Positions 11,710 through 14,426 of a DNA stretch of 14,426 nt are shown piece after piece. The notes under the pieces are model-generated. The model worked only from the letters and a program-made list of their open reading frames with translations. It made no database searches and was not told the origin of the DNA. This stretch comes from an uncultured Oscillibacter sp. (GTDB taxonomy: Bacteria; Bacillota; Clostridia; Oscillospirales; Oscillospiraceae): assembly GCA_910586735.1 (NCBI GenBank), contig CAJUJW010000059.1:1-14426 (forward strand), written 5' to 3'. Both the position numbers and the translations under genes were made by a program. Every line of letters starts with the position of its first letter. The first letter of the stretch is position 1.

Positions 11710-12621
11710 TTAGATATGGATGCCGCCCACGAAGTATGTATTGTAGTAGCCGTCGGTCAGGTCGGAGTAGATGACGCCGCCGCTCCTGGAGGAGGAGGAG
11801 TGAATCATCTGTCCGCCGCCCACGTAGATGCCCGCGTGAGAGCAGGCTTTTCCGGCGTTCCGGGCCGGGTCGTTGAAGAACACCAGGTCGCCGGGCTGGA
11901 GCTCGCCAAGGCTGTACACCTTGGTGCCCAGGCCGCTCTGCCACTGGCCGGTGGCCGTGTGAGGCAGGGACACGCCGAACTGCTTGTACACATACATGGT
12001 GAAGCCGGAGCAGTCGAAGCCGCCGGGGGCTGCGCCGCCGTAAGCGTACCGGGTGCCCAGGTACTGCCGGGCGAAGTCGACGATGCTGCTGTCGCCCACG
12101 CTGGCGCCGGGGGTCAGGGGGGTCTCGTTGGTCAGGCTTATGTAGTCGCTGCGGACATAGCCGTCGCCGTATTGTCCGGTGATTTTGTACCAGCCGTTTT
12201 CAATGCCCACCACGGTGACGCCGGAGTTCAATCCCAGGTTGTTGACGATTTCGGCCTGTAGGTTGCCCTCGGCCCGGACGTTGACGCCCCGGGCGTTGAT
12301 CCGGCCATAGTATTCAAACTCGGTGGCCTCGTCCTTGGTGAAGAAGTCGGCGGAGACGTAGCCGATCTGGCCGTTGTGGGCCACGTGGTACCAGCCGTCC
12401 TCCTCGCCCAGCACGGCGATGATCCAGTCCTTGTCCAGCATGGTGATGACGGAGGCTTCCAGAGAGGGCTCGGACCGGAGGCGGAGGGAGGAGCCGGTGG
12501 TCTTGCCGATGCCCACCACCAGGGGGTCCCCGTCGGCGGCGAAGGCCGTCACGGTCAGAAAGAGCATGGTAATCAGGGTGAGGGTCAGGACCTTGGCGGC
12601 CTTTCCAGCAAATCGATTCAT
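11710..12621 (-). CDS. Secreted SH3-SH3-NlpC/P60 peptidoglycan endopeptidase
   Basis: The 303-residue precursor has a signal peptide (about residues 1-29, hydrophobic VLTLTLITMLFLTV, cleavage near AFA-AD), two bacterial SH3 domains (about 32-95, with SSLRLRSEPS, and 104-165, with GVNVRAEGN) for wall binding, and an NlpC/P60 domain (about 176-303). Catalytic residues are C204 in GGFDCSGF and H262 in SHAGIYVG, with H274 in QMIHSSS as the likely third polar residue. Such enzymes cut gamma-D-glutamyl-diamino acid links in stem peptides and act in wall turnover, daughter-cell separation or spore germination. The ATG at 12621 has AAAGGA at a long spacing of 11 bases. It lies 45 bp after the small conserved gene on the same strand with no promoter evident between, so probably shares that transcript. 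Confidence 0.95.
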   Translation of the reverse strand: MNRFAGKAAKVLTLTLITMLFLTVTAFAADGDPLVVGIGKTTGSSLRLRSEPSLEASVITMLDKDWIIAVLGEEDGWYHVAHNGQIGYVSADFFTKDEATEFEYYGRINARGVNVRAEGNLQAEIVNNLGLNSGVTVVGIENGWYKITGQYGDGYVRSDYISLTNETPLTPGASVGDSSIVDFARQYLGTRYAYGGAAPGGFDCSGFTMYVYKQFGVSLPHTATGQWQSGLGTKVYSLGELQPGDLVFFNDPARNAGKACSHAGIYVGGGQMIHSSSSRSGGVIYSDLTDGYYNTYFVGGIHI

Positions 12622-12666
12622 AAGAGGCAGTTTCCTTTCACGTTTCTTTTGTAGAAGGGCCGGCCG

Positions 12667-12975
12667 TTATTTTTCCTTGCCCGCCAGAGCCCGGTTCAGC
12701 CACACGGTGGCGATGTCCATCGCCGCGTAGAGGCTGTCCTTTTCACTTTTCTTAATCACCCGGTCCCGGGACTTCAGATCCGGGTCCGTCAGCTGGAGCT
12801 GAATGGACACCTTGGAGGCCAGCTCCAGGTCCTGTTCCTTTTTGGTCTCCAGCACCTGCATCATGATGATATATTTCTCGGCCATGGTGCCGTAGTAGAT
12901 CAGGTTGCCTGCCCGGCGAAGCGGATGGCCCTTATAGACAAGGCCCTCGGTTTTGCTGTTCTTGTTCCCAGCCAT
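12667..12975 (-). CDS. Conserved-looking small protein of unknown function
   Basis: The ATG at 12975 has AGGAGG 5 bases upstream and gives 102 residues; an upstream in-frame start lies within the promoter and is rejected. The protein is soluble, basic at the N-terminus (MAGNKNSKTEGLVYKGHPLRR) and has no signal peptide, membrane segment or Cys motif. A compact alpha/beta stretch (NLIYYGTMAEKYIIMMQVL) is followed by a charged helix, LQLTDPD, and a C-terminal helix ending in ALAGKEK. The regular composition and strong expression signals support a real gene, but I recognise no domain and give no function. A near-consensus promoter precedes it; the NlpC/P60 gene follows by 45 bp. Confidence 0.85.
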   Translation of the reverse strand: MAGNKNSKTEGLVYKGHPLRRAGNLIYYGTMAEKYIIMMQVLETKKEQDLELASKVSIQLQLTDPDLKSRDRVIKKSEKDSLYAAMDIATVWLNRALAGKEK

Positions 12976-12996
12976 AAAAACCTCCTGAATAACTTT

Positions 12997-13012
12997 GTAA
13001 CCAAATTGTAAC
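12997..13012. promoter_or_regulatory. GTAAC direct repeat over the -10 of the small conserved gene
   Basis: GTAAC at 12997-13001 and 13008-13012 are 11 bases apart, one helical turn, and flank the -10 box. A similar pair occurs at 13172-13186, beyond the ireB stop. It could be a regulator site; it could also be chance in AT-rich sequence. Confidence 0.3.
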
Positions 13013-13033
13013 ATCTTTTTTCCGTTTTGTCAA
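13005..13033 (-). promoter_or_regulatory. Near-consensus sigma-A promoter for the small conserved gene and NlpC/P60
   Basis: Read on the minus strand: TTGACA (13033-13028), 17 bases, TACAAT (13010-13005), with TG two bases before the -10. The predicted leader is about 25 bases. This is the best promoter match in the window. Confidence 0.88.
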
Positions 13034-13098
13034 CATTCTGTTCTGAGCAAAATGACGAAAAAACAACGCCACATTATGGCAGAACTGACAAAAACCGC

Positions 13099-13155
13099 AA
13101 AAATCCCGTGGAATACGGCCTCCGCCTGAGGGGGCGGCGAGCCGTGTTCCACGGG
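13099..13155 (-). terminator. Large intrinsic terminator downstream of ireB
   Basis: Arms 13105-13119 and 13141-13155 pair over 15 positions with one G-T type mismatch, around an inner CCGCC/GGCGG stem (13122-13126 with 13133-13137). On the minus strand the stem is followed by ATTTTT. It lies 39 bases after the ireB stop. Confidence 0.85.
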
Positions 13156-13194
13156 ACGCGCGTCGAAAATGGTAACAATTTGTAACTGCTTTTG

Positions 13195-13440
13195 TTACTG
13201 ACCCAGATATTTTCTCACCAGCACCTGTAACAGCTCATCCCGGTCGATCTTGCGGATCAGGGTCCGGGCGTTGTTGTGGTTGGTGATATAGGTGGGGTCC
13301 TCGGACAGGATATAGCCCACGATCTGGTTGATGGGATTGTAGCCCTTCTCTTCCAGGGCCTTGTAGACGGTAGAGAGAATCTGGTGAATCTCCTCGTCCT
13401 TCTCCAGCGCCAGGCTGAATTTTCTGGTGAAATCGTCCAT
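13195..13440 (-). CDS. ireB: IreB-family regulatory phosphoprotein (UPF0297)
   Basis: The 81-residue product is a full-length UPF0297/IreB protein: MDDFTRKFSL at the start, VYKALEEKGYNPINQIVGY, LSEDPTYITNHNNAR and the C-terminal IRKIDRDELLQVLVRKYL. In Enterococcus, IreB is a small dimer phosphorylated on N-terminal threonines by the PASTA-domain Ser/Thr kinase IreK and lowers cephalosporin tolerance; here T5 is the only threonine in the N-terminal segment. In many Firmicutes it sits in alaS-ireB-yrrK-yrzB near mltG. Here those partners are missing and it stands alone with its own promoter and terminator, although mltG is about 7 kb away. AGGTGG lies 7 bases before the ATG. Confidence 0.96.
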   Translation of the reverse strand: MDDFTRKFSLALEKDEEIHQILSTVYKALEEKGYNPINQIVGYILSEDPTYITNHNNARTLIRKIDRDELLQVLVRKYLGQ

Positions 13441-13472
13441 AGGTACACCACCTTCCTTTCTGATTCCCCTCT

Positions 13473-13501
13473 AGTATACTCGTTTTTTCCCCGGCTGTAA
13501 A
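13473..13501 (-). promoter_or_regulatory. Sigma-A promoter of ireB
   Basis: Read on the minus strand: TTTACA (13501-13496), 17 bases, TATACT (13478-13473). The predicted leader is about 25-30 bases. No terminator was seen between pheT and this promoter, so some readthrough from pheT is possible. Confidence 0.82.
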
Positions 13502-13550
13502 GGGTTTCGGCGGGAATTTTACGAAAGATTTTTACTGAGAGGAGCCGGAT

Positions 13551-14426
13551 TTATCTCAGAACGGCGTTCAGCTCGGCTTTCAGCAGCTCCAGAATACCCT
13601 TCACGTCCTCGTCGGCCTCCTGGGCGGTGAGGCTGCGGTCGTCGGACCGGAGCTCCAGGCTGAAGGCCACGCTCTTCTTTCCCTGGGGGATGCCCTTGCC
13701 GGTGTACACGTCGAAGAGGCTGACGGCCTTCAAAAGGCCCTTGGCCCCCCGGCGGATGCAGTCCTCCAGCCTGGCCACGGGGAGGGCCAGGTCGCACACC
13801 AGGGCGATGTCCCGGGTGACGGCGGGGAAGCGGGGCAGGGGCTGGTAGACCGGCTTGCCGCCCATGCGCTCCACCAGGGCGGCGAAGCTGAGCTCGGCGG
13901 CGTAGAGCTCGCAGTCCACGTCGTAGTTCTCCGCCACGGCAGGGTGAATCTGGCCCAGGACGCCCAGGAGCGTCTCCCCGCTCCAGACCCTGGCGCAGCG
14001 GCCGGGGTGGTAGGAGGGATTCGACCCCTCGGCCTCAAAGCGGAGGTCCCCGATGTGGAGCCCCTCCAGCACGGCCTCCACGGCCCCCTTCAGCTGGAAG
14101 AAATCGATGCCGCCGCCGTAGGCCCCCAGGGAGAGGACCTTGGGCTCGTCGGCCATGCCGGAGCCGTCGCCCTTGGCGAAATAGGTCCGGCCCAGCTCAT
14201 AGAGCCGGACGGCCTTGTTCCGGTAGTGGCAGTTCCGGGCCAGAATCTCCAGCATGGAGGGCAGGGTGGTGGTGCGCATGATGGAGGTGTCCTCCCCCAG
14301 GGGGTTGAGGATGCGCAGCGAGCTGCGCAGGGGCTCCTCGGGGGCCCAGCCGATCTTATCATAGGCGGAGGGGGAGATGAAGGAATAGGTGATGATCTCG
14401 CTGTAGCCGCAGGCCCGGCACACGGC
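13551..14426 (-). CDS. pheT: Phenylalanine--tRNA ligase beta subunit, C-terminal part
   Basis: This is about 291 C-terminal residues of PheT, open at the window edge; the full protein is about 800 residues. PheT pairs with PheS in the alpha2beta2 enzyme that charges tRNA-Phe. Visible are YSEIITYSFISP and LRILNPLGEDTSIMRTT of the B6-B7 catalytic-like core, YELGRTYFAKG, NPSYHPGRCARVW and GVLGQIHPAV, then the anticodon-binding FDX-ACB domain over the last 95 or so residues (PRFPAVTRDIALVCD, FDVYTGKGIPQGKKSVAF, RSLTAQEAD). The stop is TAA at 13551-13553. PheS and the rest of PheT are expected to the right, outside the window. There is no clear terminator before the ireB promoter. Confidence 0.97.
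   Translation of the reverse strand, partial: AVCRACGYSEIITYSFISPSAYDKIGWAPEEPLRSSLRILNPLGEDTSIMRTTTLPSMLEILARNCHYRNKAVRLYELGRTYFAKGDGSGMADEPKVLSLGAYGGGIDFFQLKGAVEAVLEGLHIGDLRFEAEGSNPSYHPGRCARVWSGETLLGVLGQIHPAVAENYDVDCELYAAELSFAALVERMGGKPVYQPLPRFPAVTRDIALVCDLALPVARLEDCIRRGAKGLLKAVSLFDVYTGKGIPQGKKSVAFSLELRSDDRSLTAQEADEDVKGILELLKAELNAVLR

Noticed and set aside
13021..13104. AT-rich gap upstream of the small conserved gene as a possible small RNA or riboswitch
   Set aside because: It is explained by the promoter at 13005-13033 and the T tract of the ireB terminator. No conserved aptamer-like pairing is visible.

Overview
The window reads as chromosomal DNA of a high-GC gut-type Firmicute, most likely an Oscillospiraceae/Clostridium cluster IV relative. 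The grounds are GC-rich coding sequence with AT-rich intergenic gaps, strong AGGAGG-type ribosome binding sites, sigma-A-like promoters, an IreB/UPF0297 gene, and an mltG-trhP pair that recalls the mltG (yrrL)...yrrN-yrrO order of Bacillus and Clostridia. The genus assignment is inference. No rRNA, tRNA, CRISPR array, IS element or phage gene was found, and no gene-free stretch exceeds about 220 bases.

Left block, 1-2628, minus strand. A 3-methyladenine DNA glycosylase (aag), a HAD phosphatase and a Qnr-like pentapeptide-repeat protein run in one direction. A lower-GC remnant of a PD-(D/E)XK nuclease-like protein follows; it appears cut short by a one-base frameshift. Aag faces a divergent EamA transporter across a gap whose two predicted promoters would make overlapping, complementary 5' leaders.

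Middle block, 2634-8889, mostly plus strand. It holds the EamA transporter, an unusual hairpin-rich gap, a WecG/TagA/CpsF glycosyltransferase, and then an operon-like run of mltG (glycan chain-terminating transglycosylase), trhP (U32-family tRNA wobble-uridine hydroxylation) and a COG2509 FAD-dependent oxidoreductase. The run ends in a clear bidirectional terminator. Inserted on the minus strand between the glycosyltransferase and mltG is an 83-residue protein with 25 cysteines and a tandem Cys-Gly/Cys-Asn tail. This is the most unusual gene in the window.

Signalling block, 8900-11652. A membrane-anchored XRE regulator with an extracytoplasmic Big_2-like domain is divergent from an ECF-type sigma factor. 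The sigma factor gene overlaps a gene for a single-pass membrane protein, a probable anti-sigma or sensor partner. The shared 185-bp gap is packed with GGTTGCG repeats and two palindromes that overlap the XRE promoter, which suggests a self-contained envelope-signalling module.

Right block, 11710-14426, minus strand. It contains a secreted SH3-SH3-NlpC/P60 endopeptidase, a conserved 102-residue protein of unknown function with a near-consensus promoter, ireB (substrate of the PASTA kinase pathway) with its own promoter and a large terminator hairpin, and the C-terminal part of pheT running off the window edge.

Several genes (mltG, NlpC/P60, TagA-like transferase, IreB, the sigma/XRE module) relate to the cell envelope, but they lie in separate transcription units and a joint function is not shown.
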